Shown one piece after another: positions 8,624-15,741 of a stretch of DNA of 36,626 bases (positions are counted from its first letter, which is position 1; the number at the start of each line of letters is the position of its first letter). Both the position numbers and the translations under genes were made by a program. This DNA comes from Candidatus Methanoperedens sp. (GTDB lineage: Archaea > Halobacteriota > Methanosarcinia > Methanosarcinales > Methanoperedenaceae): NCBI GenBank assembly GCA_027460585.1, contig JAPZAP010000089.1, forward strand, positions 1 through 36,626, read 5' to 3'. Under the pieces are notes generated by a model, which ran no database searches, had not been told where the DNA came from, and was given only the letters and a program-made list of their open reading frames with translations.

Positions 8624-9849
8624 AAACACAGCTTGAATATGCAAAAGAAGGGACTGTAACAAAAGAGATGGAATCTGTTGCAAAGAAAGAAAAAATCGAT
8701 ATGGATACTTTAATTTCACATATTTCAAGTGGAAGCGTTGTGATCATGAAAAGAGATGATGTATCTGTTGGCATCGGCAAAGGCCTTTCAACAAAAGTCA
8801 ATGTCAATATTGGAACTTCATCTTTGAGGATCGATCCTGATGAGGAAGTGAAAAAAGCCCGCATAGCCCAGACTTATGGCGCGGACACCATATCCGATCT
8901 ATCCATGGGCGGAAATATCTCAATGATCCGAAAAAGGATAATGGAGAATACTACACTTCCCTTAACAACTGTTCCGATCTATCAGGCTGCGGCTGAAAAA
9001 GGTCTCAGGGATATGGACTTTGATGATATTATCAAGAACCTGAAACAACAGGCAAATGAAGGCGTGAGTTCTTTTGTTCTTCATTGCATCGACAAAAAGA
9101 CGCTTGACATTGTGAAAAAAGAAAAGCGCATAATGGGAGTTGTATCAAAAGGTGGATCGATCACAGGCGCCTATATGATGCTTAATGACCTGGAAAACCC
9201 ATTTGTTTCGAATTTTGATGAGATATTGAAAATCATAAAGAAAAATGATATTGTCCTGTCGCTTGGAAATACCATGCGAAGCGGATGCATTCATGATGCA
9301 CGGGATAAAGCGCAGGTTGAAGAGATAAAATTGAATGTTGAACTTGCAAAAAGAGCACATGATGAAGGAGTACAGGTTATCATAGAGGGCATGGGCGGGC
9401 ATGTCCGCGCTGACAGGATATCAGAATATGTGAAGTTCCATAAGCAGATGTCGCAGTTCCCACTTTTTGTTGCTGGCCCGCTTCCTACGGATGTGGCTGT
9501 TGGATATGACCATATTGCAGGAAGCGTTGGGGCAAGCATCGCAAGCGGTGCCGGGGCTGATTACCTGTGCTATATCACGCCGTCTGAGCATCTGGGACTT
9601 CCCTCTCCTGAACAGGTAAGGGAAGGGCTTATCGCATTCAAGATAGCGGCACATATCGGGGATTCGATCAAATACGGACAAGATGAGCAGGACAGGAATC
9701 TTGCCAGAAAAAGGGCGATCCTTGACTGGGAAGGACAGATGAAATATGCTCTTGACAGCGACAGGGCAAGGGAATTATCGCCAAAAGAGGGGCCGTGTAC
9801 GATGTGCGGGGATTTTTGTGCTATTAAGATAATGAAGGAGTTCATTTAG
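8620..9849 (+). CDS. thiC: ThiC-family radical SAM enzyme (phosphomethylpyrimidine synthase or a paralogue)
   Basis: ThiC rearranges aminoimidazole ribotide to HMP-phosphate, the pyrimidine half of thiamine. The 409-residue protein has the ThiC core (VNVNIGTSS, ADTISDLSMGG, TVPIYQA, VSKGGSITG, LSLGNTMRSG, IIEGMGGH, GPLPTDVAVGYDHI, PSEHLGLP) and a C-terminal radical-SAM Cys motif at residues 393, 396 and 400. That spacing is CX2CX3C rather than the CX2CX4C of enterobacterial ThiC. The paralogue BzaF makes 5-hydroxybenzimidazole from the same substrate, and methanogen cobamides carry 5-hydroxybenzimidazole, so either function is possible. It overlaps metF by ATGA, so it belongs to the folate/C1 operon. 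No riboswitch-like leader is possible at this internal position. Confidence 0.85.
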   Translation: MKTQLEYAKEGTVTKEMESVAKKEKIDMDTLISHISSGSVVIMKRDDVSVGIGKGLSTKVNVNIGTSSLRIDPDEEVKKARIAQTYGADTISDLSMGGNISMIRKRIMENTTLPLTTVPIYQAAAEKGLRDMDFDDIIKNLKQQANEGVSSFVLHCIDKKTLDIVKKEKRIMGVVSKGGSITGAYMMLNDLENPFVSNFDEILKIIKKNDIVLSLGNTMRSGCIHDARDKAQVEEIKLNVELAKRAHDEGVQVIIEGMGGHVRADRISEYVKFHKQMSQFPLFVAGPLPTDVAVGYDHIAGSVGASIASGAGADYLCYITPSEHLGLPSPEQVREGLIAFKIAAHIGDSIKYGQDEQDRNLARKRAILDWEGQMKYALDSDRARELSPKEGPCTMCGDFCAIKIMKEFI

Positions 9850-9875
9850 AAAATGATGCGGAGGAGAAGACTTTT

Positions 9876-9905
9876 TCACCGCAAAGAACGCAAAGGACGC
9901 AAAGA
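9876..9905 (+). repeat. Left arm of a perfect 30-bp inverted repeat (CGCAAAG units)
   Basis: TCACCGCAAAGAAC begins three near-identical 9-nt units. The reverse complement of all 30 bases recurs exactly at 11439-11468, on the other side of the GxxExxY/SIR2 gene pair. The ATG of the GxxExxY gene follows the repeat with no spacer. Confidence 0.9.
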
Positions 9906-10283
9906 ATGGATGAAAATGAATTATCGAATAAGATAGTTGGAGCGGCGATAGAGGTACATAGGACATTGGGGCCTGGATTGCTTGAATCCACATATGAGGA
10001 ATGCCTTTGCCATGAATTAGCTTTAAACCAAATTCCTTTTGAAAGACAAGTAATAATGCCGGTCGTTTATAAGGGAAATCGATTGGAATGCGGGTATCGT
10101 GCCGATATTGTGGTGGATAACAAAGTTATCCTTGAATTAAAATCTGTAGCTGATGTACAACCTATACACAAAGCCCAGTTGCTAACTTATTTGAAGCTAT
10201 CGGGATTAAAGCTGGGTTTATTGCTAAACTTTAACGTACTGCTAATGAAGGATGGGATTAACAGATTTGTGAAGGGTTTATGA
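9906..10283 (+). CDS. GxxExxY family protein (PD-(D/E)XK nuclease-like fold)
   Basis: The 125-residue protein carries the name-giving motif in GPGLLESTYEECL (about residues 22-34) and a PD-(D/E)XK-like core: Asp in YRADIVVDNK and the ExK of VILELKSV. GxxExxY proteins are common, often multi-copy, in environmental archaeal and bacterial genomes; their function is not established. The start ATG abuts a 30-bp repeat, so either transcription begins within the repeat or the gene relies on thiC read-through. The next gene overlaps by ATGA, so it is paired with a SIR2-like protein. Codon use is AT-richer than the upstream operon, consistent with acquisition as a cassette. Confidence 0.9.
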   Translation: MDENELSNKIVGAAIEVHRTLGPGLLESTYEECLCHELALNQIPFERQVIMPVVYKGNRLECGYRADIVVDNKVILELKSVADVQPIHKAQLLTYLKLSGLKLGLLLNFNVLLMKDGINRFVKGL

Positions 10284-11377
10284 TGAAGCGTATTGAACAG
10301 GTAATAATTTTAGGCGCCGGGGCTTCAAAGAGCGAAGGGGCACCTTTGCAAAAGGAATTATTTGAGGAATTCTTTAAAGATCAATCAATATTTGAAGACA
10401 TAAAAAAAAATGACCCGAAAACATGGAAAAATATCTGGAACCTTGTAGAGGAACAAGAAAGACTAATAAAAGATTTCTTTAATGATTTTTGGGGGATCGA
10501 TGTCATTAAATACAATACTAAAATAGACTTTCCTACATTTGAAGAGTGCTTGGGAACGTTAGATTTGGCAAATCTTCAAGGACAAAGTTTCAAAGGGTAC
10601 GATAAAGAAATAATAAATAAAACCCGAAATGCCTTGATTTTTATAATTGCTCACCATTTGGATAATGGGAAACTTAGAGAAGTAAATCACAGAAAACTGA
10701 TAGATAGGCTTAAAAGTAAAAAAACATTGAAAAAAACAGCTTTTATTAGTCTAAATTATGACATAATAATCGATAACATCTTAACTGATTTAGATATAGA
10801 CTTTCACATTGATTATGGGATAGATTTTGTTAACTTCAGAAGGGTTGATGACTGGCTACCACCAGACCCAGAAAAATCTGTTTTACTTTTGAAACTTCAT
10901 GGTTCATTGAATTGGTTGTACTGTACAACATGTAATCATATTGAATTATTTCCAAAAGAGAATTGTTCAATTAAACTCTTTTTTAAAAACCATAAAGAAA
11001 TCTGCAAAGATTGCCAAACTCCAATGAAATTTGTAATTATTCCTCCAACTTTTTATAAAGAAATGTCTAATCCCTTCATTCAACAAATATTTTTAAAAGC
11101 TGACGAGATTCTAAGGCAGGCCGATAGAATATGTATTTGTGGATATTCTTTTCCTGATGCCGATATTCATATAAAATATCTTCTCAAAAGGGCTGAGATA
11201 TTTAGGGGAGAAACACCAGAAATTTATGTGATGAACAATCATGAATTTAAAACTGATACGCAAAAACAAGAAGAAGAACTGCGATTTATAAGATTTTTTA
11301 AGAATAAAGATAAAATCCATTATTATAAGAACAAATCATTTCAAGACTTCGTTAAGGAAGGAATTGATATAAAATGA
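10280..11377 (+). CDS. SIR2-like NAD-binding protein, possible defence effector
   Basis: The 365-residue protein starts with a Rossmann glycine motif VIILGAGASKSEGAPL (GAGAS at residues 12-16), contains FISLNYDIIIDNIL and LLKLHGSLNWLY (candidate catalytic His), a four-Cys zinc-ribbon candidate (Cys215, Cys218, Cys242, Cys245), and ICICGYSFPDADIHIKYLL near the end. This is the layout of the bacterial/archaeal SIR2_2-type proteins; several relatives in anti-phage systems degrade NAD+. The role here is not shown. It overlaps the GxxExxY gene by 4 nt and is AT-rich. An in-frame second ATG lies at 10283. The pair is enclosed by inverted repeats. Confidence 0.85.
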   Translation: MMKRIEQVIILGAGASKSEGAPLQKELFEEFFKDQSIFEDIKKNDPKTWKNIWNLVEEQERLIKDFFNDFWGIDVIKYNTKIDFPTFEECLGTLDLANLQGQSFKGYDKEIINKTRNALIFIIAHHLDNGKLREVNHRKLIDRLKSKKTLKKTAFISLNYDIIIDNILTDLDIDFHIDYGIDFVNFRRVDDWLPPDPEKSVLLLKLHGSLNWLYCTTCNHIELFPKENCSIKLFFKNHKEICKDCQTPMKFVIIPPTFYKEMSNPFIQQIFLKADEILRQADRICICGYSFPDADIHIKYLLKRAEIFRGETPEIYVMNNHEFKTDTQKQEEELRFIRFFKNKDKIHYYKNKSFQDFVKEGIDIK

Positions 11378-11438
11378 AAGTAAAATATCAATTTATTACG
11401 AGAAAAATCACACAGAACGCAAAATATAGCAACAAACA

Positions 11439-11468
11439 TCTTTGCGTCCTTTGCGTTCTTTGCGGTGA
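11439..11468 (-). repeat. Right arm of the perfect 30-bp inverted repeat
   Basis: These 30 bases are the exact reverse complement of 9876-9905 and lie 61 nt after the SIR2 stop. A small open frame over 11374-11604 is made of this repeat and the next one and is not a gene. Confidence 0.9.
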
Positions 11469-11510
11469 GATTTATATAATACCCAAACAAGTCATGGATT
11501 TTTTAATTTT

Positions 11511-11540
11511 TCTCAGTGTACTCTGTGATCTTTGTGGTTT
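11511..11540 (-). repeat. CACAGAG-type triplet repeat
   Basis: On the minus strand this reads ACCACAAAGATCACAGAGTA and onwards, three 9-nt units of the CACAGAG family. A plus-strand relative lies at 21941-21970. It sits in the leader region of cofE. Confidence 0.65.
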
Positions 11541-11594
11541 TTCAAATCAAAAGATAACAAGTCAAAGAAAACCAAGCAAAAAGGAATTAGAAAC

Positions 11595-12368
11595 ATGCAA
11601 TTAATCGGTATAAAAACCCCCCTCATTGTACCGAACGATGATTTCGCTGCGGTGCTTTGCGATGCAATGAAAACCGCAGGCATAACGCCTCAAGACAACG
11701 ATATTTTCGTCCTCGCAGAATCAGCGGTCGCAACAGCAGAAGGCCGCATTGTGAATTTAGAGGAAGTCAAACCCTCAAAGAAAGCGATCGAACTTTCAAA
11801 GGTATATCAAAATGACCCAAGGAAGATGGAACTCATAATAAGAGAATCTGAAGAGATCCTTGGAGGGATACCGGGAGTTGTGGTGACGATTACAAAAGGT
11901 GTGCTTTCACCCAGCGCCGGGATTGATAATTCGAACGCGCCTGAGGGATATGTTGTGCTGCTTCCAGCCGATCCCAGAGAGAGTGCAATTGAAATAAGGA
12001 AAAAGCTAATGAAAAAATATAATTGCAATATCGCTGTTATTGTTGGCGACAGCAGGACACAGCCCCTGCGCCTCGGATGTGTTGGTATTGCGCTTGGCTG
12101 TGCCGGGATCGAGCCTGTGGAAGATATAAGGGGCAAAAAAGACCTATTCGGAAAACCACTTTTAATTACGAGGCGCGCCACAGCGGATAATCTTGTTTCA
12201 GCGGCGCAGGTAATAATGGGCGAGGCTGATGAAAGCACGCCTGCTGTGCTTATCAGGGATGCGCCGGCTATATTTATCGATGGGAGCGTTGAAATTCCGC
12301 AGATTCCCAGGGAGGAGTGCCTGTATTTTGCGTGTTTTGATAAGCCAGCAGGGTCTTACGGATCGTGA
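11595..12368 (+). CDS. cofE: Coenzyme F420-0:L-glutamate ligase CofE
   Basis: CofE adds glutamates by GTP-dependent ligation to F420-0, giving F420-2 in methanogens. From ATG 11595 the protein is 257 residues, the usual archaeal length, beginning MQLIGIKTPLIVPNDD. Motifs include LAESAVATAEGR, LVVTITKGVLSPSAGID-like VVVTITKGVLSPSAGID, and the C-terminal VIVGDSRTQPLRLG and RRATADNLVSAAQ blocks. An upstream in-frame ATG at 11532 is rejected because it falls in intergenic repeat sequence; AAGGAATT at 11581-11588 precedes the chosen start. Decayed copies of its middle and C-terminal parts lie at 15523-15673 and 14846-14985. It stands alone and faces the DUF362 gene convergently. Confidence 0.93.
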   Translation: MQLIGIKTPLIVPNDDFAAVLCDAMKTAGITPQDNDIFVLAESAVATAEGRIVNLEEVKPSKKAIELSKVYQNDPRKMELIIRESEEILGGIPGVVVTITKGVLSPSAGIDNSNAPEGYVVLLPADPRESAIEIRKKLMKKYNCNIAVIVGDSRTQPLRLGCVGIALGCAGIEPVEDIRGKKDLFGKPLLITRRATADNLVSAAQVIMGEADESTPAVLIRDAPAIFIDGSVEIPQIPREECLYFACFDKPAGSYGS

Positions 12369-12440
12369 TAATCCGGGTATGAATTGTCTTCATTTGTCAT
12401 CTTTTTTTAAATTCTCGTACCTACCGATACCGAGATTGGA

Positions 12441-14636
12441 TCAATCAGCGATCGCCTCACTTAGATTTAACTTGAAAACCTGCGCTATTCCGCACACAGC
12501 CCATACATTCAAAGTCCATCCCAGTATCAGGAATATTGGCAAAGGTTCGTAATATGCATAGCTCCATAATCCTGAAGAAGCGCCAAGAAACTCAAGCATG
12601 AATCCGAACCCTATGGAGACAGATGCGACAGCCAGGTTCCAGTCCAGTGTTTGCTTGATATTATGGTATACGCCTAATAAAATAAAGGCTGAATAAACTG
12701 CGATAACTTCCGGGGAAATTTTTACAAGATAGTTTTCAAATTGCAGGAACAGGATAAATCCCAATAGCATCATTATGAACGGGACCATCCTGAGTTTTGA
12801 TCCGTTCAGTTCAACATATGCGAACACTTTTCGTATGAAATCAGAAAATCCAATAATAGTGATCACTATTATGGGTGTGGAAAACATGGCATAGATCGGA
12901 AGACCCGGGCTGTCAATATAATGCCACATTCCGGCACGAACGGCATAAAATTCTAACATGAATGAAACAAGAATAGAGGCTAAAGAAATGGCAACAAAAT
13001 GCTTTGTTTTCATCCTGGTCGCAAATATTGCCGCGAAAATGAACGAAGCCAGATATGCAAGACTGTAATATAGCGATGATTTCATTAAATAGCCGCCATA
13101 AACAAATCCGAAAAGCGATAATAATGCCAGGACTGAAAGAATGATCAGGTTATTATTGCTTCTCGTTTTATTTTCAGGCGAGTCAGGGTTCTTTCCTAGG
13201 AACCATTTTCCGACATCATTAATTATTTGCAGCACGGCGGGAGTGATATATTTAAGTATGGGCAATCTTGCCATATCATATAAAAAGAAATCTGAAGCGA
13301 TGCTGAAGAATGTATCCCACCCCGGAAGCTTCAGGAATTTATGGGTACTCCAGACATAGAATTTAGCGACTTGTGGATCCGGACGTTTCCACTTTCCATC
13401 TGAATTATGTTTATATGGAAGGGTTGCAGGATCAAATTTCTGAAGGGCATCACCCACTCCGCTTTCATGAGCAAGCCGTATATGCTCAATATCTTTTTCC
13501 GGCTCCAGGAACCCCATCATTTGTGCGGCTATTGAATCTGCCGTGACAACATCATTGGAAGCAATAATCGTATGATAATCCACTGAATCACAGGAAAGCG
13601 GACCAACGGTTTCACCTCCAATGCTTCCATCTATTATTGTGAGGTTTGGGGTGAATGCATTGTTGATCATAAAAATAACTTCATCGATACCGATTTTATG
13701 ATAACGAGCCTTATCGATCTCTGGCAATGTCCCGTACATGTTCTTCATGCCAAGCGTAACACTGGTCATCATATGTGTTTTCATCGCCGGGATCGAGATT
13801 ATTACATTAGCATCCAATATTTCTTTTGAGACTTTCTCAATTGGCATTATTTTATCTTTGCCAAAGTCAAAGTTCACAATATTCGTTTCCGAAAGATTTA
13901 CAAGTTTAACATTTTTTTGTGCAGCCCATTCGACCCATCCCTCTAATTTCGCATTTGGCCAGAACTTCGTCCAGACCATATCGGCATCGCATAAAAATGG
14001 GTCACCGCCTGCCTCTCGCACCATATCAACGACAACACCGGCGACTTCTTTAGTAGTATAAGTCCCTACCAGGTCAGGAACGCCGCCGCATACGTTGATC
14101 TTGACAAGTACTTTGTTACCCGGTTTAACGAATTCCTTCATACCCCCAAGCGTATCTACGGCAAGTCTTGTAGCGTTCTGTGGATCATTGATCCCACTCC
14201 TGATATCGGGGTAACGTATTACAGAATATTTTGAATTAACAGGTTTTTTTCTGCTTTTCACGTCATTATAAGAATAAACCTCATTTGAATATCTCCCGGG
14301 TTTTGAGATAAGAAGCGCGCTTGCATATCCAAGATAAATGAATACGGGATACAGTGCAAAGAGCACTATGACGATAAGCAATGGGACGTCTTTTTTGTAG
14401 ATTCCCGTAATATCCGAATGGAACATGAACTCTGATGCGCTCATGTTATTACAGACAACAGGGAAAACACATCGAAAAACATCCGCGTAAAGCAAGATGC
14501 TAAACGATATAAATACAATAACTACAAGCAAACCGATCGTTATTTTCGCAAGCCTTTCTAATCCCAGTTTATTTCCAATAAAATAAAGCAGAATCCCTAT
14601 GATAAATAGTGCTGGTGGATCTAAAAGGAAACTCAT
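12441..14636 (-). CDS. DUF362 domain fused to two multi-span membrane regions
   Basis: The 731-residue protein has three parts. Residues 1-115 hold three to four membrane spans. Residues about 135-400 are a DUF362 domain, with VLVKINVCGGVPDLVGTYTT, a Rossmann-like VVDMVREAGGDPFLCDADM, ISIPAMKTHMMTSVTLGMKN and TIIDGSIGGE. Residues about 500-731 contain eight or so spans with an internal duplication: MLEFYAVRAGMWHYIDSPGLPIYA and MLEFLGASSGLWSYAYYEPLPIF-like copies about 140 residues apart (split here for length). No ferredoxin CxxCxxC motif is present, unlike many DUF362 proteins. The function of DUF362 is not firmly known, and I do not recognise this fusion. A TATA-like TTTAAATA (minus strand) at about 14675-14682 fits a short leader. 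Confidence 0.75.
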   Translation of the reverse strand: MSFLLDPPALFIIGILLYFIGNKLGLERLAKITIGLLVVIVFISFSILLYADVFRCVFPVVCNNMSASEFMFHSDITGIYKKDVPLLIVIVLFALYPVFIYLGYASALLISKPGRYSNEVYSYNDVKSRKKPVNSKYSVIRYPDIRSGINDPQNATRLAVDTLGGMKEFVKPGNKVLVKINVCGGVPDLVGTYTTKEVAGVVVDMVREAGGDPFLCDADMVWTKFWPNAKLEGWVEWAAQKNVKLVNLSETNIVNFDFGKDKIMPIEKVSKEILDANVIISIPAMKTHMMTSVTLGMKNMYGTLPEIDKARYHKIGIDEVIFMINNAFTPNLTIIDGSIGGETVGPLSCDSVDYHTIIASNDVVTADSIAAQMMGFLEPEKDIEHIRLAHESGVGDALQKFDPATLPYKHNSDGKWKRPDPQVAKFYVWSTHKFLKLPGWDTFFSIASDFFLYDMARLPILKYITPAVLQIINDVGKWFLGKNPDSPENKTRSNNNLIILSVLALLSLFGFVYGGYLMKSSLYYSLAYLASFIFAAIFATRMKTKHFVAISLASILVSFMLEFYAVRAGMWHYIDSPGLPIYAMFSTPIIVITIIGFSDFIRKVFAYVELNGSKLRMVPFIMMLLGFILFLQFENYLVKISPEVIAVYSAFILLGVYHNIKQTLDWNLAVASVSIGFGFMLEFLGASSGLWSYAYYEPLPIFLILGWTLNVWAVCGIAQVFKLNLSEAIAD

Positions 14637-14845
14637 TTTTATGCCCCTTTATTGTTCTTGAAATGCCCTCCCACTATTTAAATTAAAAGGTAAAATGGGA
14701 ATTCAAAAAGGTTCGGTTATTATTTTTTATATTTTGAGAATCAAAATGAGATTGTAATTTTCATTCAATCGGACACAGCGCCAGTAAGTTCATTTTTCAG
14801 TGTCTGCTTCATGTGTCTTGTTTTTTCGTCTTTCACTCTATGGTT

Positions 14846-14985
14846 CTAGGCGCACCACAGTGGATAATCTTGTTTCTGCGGCGCAGGGAGAGGCGGAGGA
14901 GAGCACGCCTGCTGTGCTTAAGGGGGACGCACCGGCTGTATTTATCGAGCGAGCGCGGATATACCGGGAGTGTAACCTTTTTTTA
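14846..14985 (+). pseudogene. Decayed cofE fragment, C-terminal portion
   Basis: Bases 14846-14985 align with cofE about 12168-12325 (codes for RRTTVDNLVSAAQ...ESTPAVL...DAPAVFIE). A 6-9-nt deletion after AAQ and later divergence break the frame. It begins with CTAGGCGCAC, the same ten bases with which the other fragment (15523-15673) ends; both differ from intact cofE there at the same two bases, so both descend from one diverged copy. The remainder of 14637-14845 is the DUF362 promoter region and otherwise unremarkable AT-rich sequence. Confidence 0.85.
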
Positions 14986-15007
14986 GTGACAAATGAACTA
15001 TTTTATT

Positions 15008-15226
15008 TTAGTTGTTCAACCATTCTTCTCTTGATATTCTTGCCTGTCTTAATATTCGTGATAATAAATCCACACTAATTAAAGCCTTATGAGGATTTGG
15101 AATTGTTAAAACCAGATCATTTTTTACCATAAATGGATGTTTCCCACCAGAATAAGGTCCTTCAAAACCCAATTTATTAAGACGCTTGACTAAAACATTC
15201 CAACTCACTGGAGCAAGTTTAGGCAA
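15008..15226 (-). CDS. hicA: HicA-family mRNA interferase toxin
   Basis: HicA is a small double-stranded-RNA-binding-fold ribonuclease that cleaves mRNA and is neutralised by HicB. The core LVKRLNKLGFEGPYSGGKHPFMV, LTIPNPHKALISVDLLSRILRQARIS is typical; the catalytic His lies in GGKHPFM, where many members have GSHH. The longest frame starts at ATG 15265, deep inside hicB. I prefer TTG at 15226, which gives 72 residues starting at the family N-terminus (LPKLAPVSW), has GGGAG upstream and overlaps the hicB stop by 8 nt. The pair is transcribed opposite to the cofE fragments on both sides. Confidence 0.85.
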   Translation of the reverse strand: MPKLAPVSWNVLVKRLNKLGFEGPYSGGKHPFMVKNDLVLTIPNPHKALISVDLLSRILRQARISREEWLNN

Positions 15227-15470
15227 CTGCCAGTTCTCCCATGGTTTCGATATTGAAATTCCCAATGGGAGGAATCGCCAATCCCCTCCTTAATCTGATT
15301 ATTATCCATTCATCGATCACTTCTTCAAGATTCGTCCTGCATTCTTCCAGAGTCTTTCCGCTAGCCCATACACCTTGAAGTTCTGGCACCTCGCCATAAT
15401 ACGGTTCTTCGTCATCTATTATTTCATATTTGGCGTGTTCAAGTGTAGCCTTAATATATTGGATCAGCAT
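15219..15470 (-). CDS. hicB: HicB-family antitoxin
   Basis: The 83-residue protein has the HicB partial RNase-H-like fold: an N-terminal strand pair around EIIDDEEPYYGEVPELQGVWASGKTLEEC and the helix NLEEVIDEWIIIRLRRG, then IPPIG. There is no separate DNA-binding domain visible, as in short HicB forms. ATG at 15470; a TATA-like ATATATTATATT element lies about 15497-15512 on the minus strand, so the pair has its own promoter. It precedes and overlaps hicA, the reverse of the common hicA-hicB order but widespread in archaea and cyanobacteria. Confidence 0.87.
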   Translation of the reverse strand: MLIQYIKATLEHAKYEIIDDEEPYYGEVPELQGVWASGKTLEECRTNLEEVIDEWIIIRLRRGLAIPPIGNFNIETMGELAVA

Positions 15471-15522
15471 GTCGAATACCTCTTCTTCTTATATTGTGAT
15501 ATATTATATTATCTTTTTGGCG

Positions 15523-15673
15523 TGAAAAAATACAATTGCAATATCGCAGTTATTGTTGATGACAGCAAACGCAGCCCCCTGCGCCTCGATGCCTTGGTTG
15601 CAGGGATCGAGCTTGTGGGATATAAGGGGCGAAAAGACATTTTCAGAAAACCGTTTTTAATTACTAGGCGCAC
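15523..15673 (+). pseudogene. Decayed cofE fragment, middle portion
   Basis: Bases 15523-15673 align with cofE about 12011-12178: the frame reads KKYNCNIAVIVDDSKRSPLRL, then GIELVGYKGRKDIF and KPFLITRR. Several codons are lost around the glycine-rich segment. It lacks the N-terminal 130 residues and stops at CTAGGCGCAC, running directly into a CATCCGTG-type repeat. In the intact gene this portion lies 5' of the one found at 14846-14985, so the order of the two is swapped, with hicAB between them. Confidence 0.87.
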
Positions 15674-15703
15674 GCATCCGTGAAAATCCGCGTCATCCGT
15701 GTT
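15674..15703 (+). repeat. ATCCGTG-type triplet repeat
   Basis: Three ATCCGYG units at 10-nt spacing (GCATCCGTGAAAATCCGCG and on). Relatives are at 26067-26092, 32331-32376 and a partial one at 34728-34742. It abuts the cofE fragment with no gap. Confidence 0.75.
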
Positions 15704-15741
15704 CCCGGTTCAAACTGACCAATAAACATACCCCGAACACC

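Noticed and set aside
9876-11540. Short regularly spaced repeats as a CRISPR array
   Set aside because: The units are 9-10 nt and contiguous, with no spacers of 30-40 nt and no cas gene nearby.
11374-11604. Open frame of 76 codons between the SIR2 gene and cofE
   Set aside because: Its sequence is made of the CGCAAAG and CACAGAG repeats, it overlaps the cofE start, and the product (LCVLCVLCGE...) is a translation of repeat units.
12229-12552. Open frame on the plus strand over the cofE end
   Set aside because: It overlaps cofE and the DUF362 gene in other frames and has no family resemblance.
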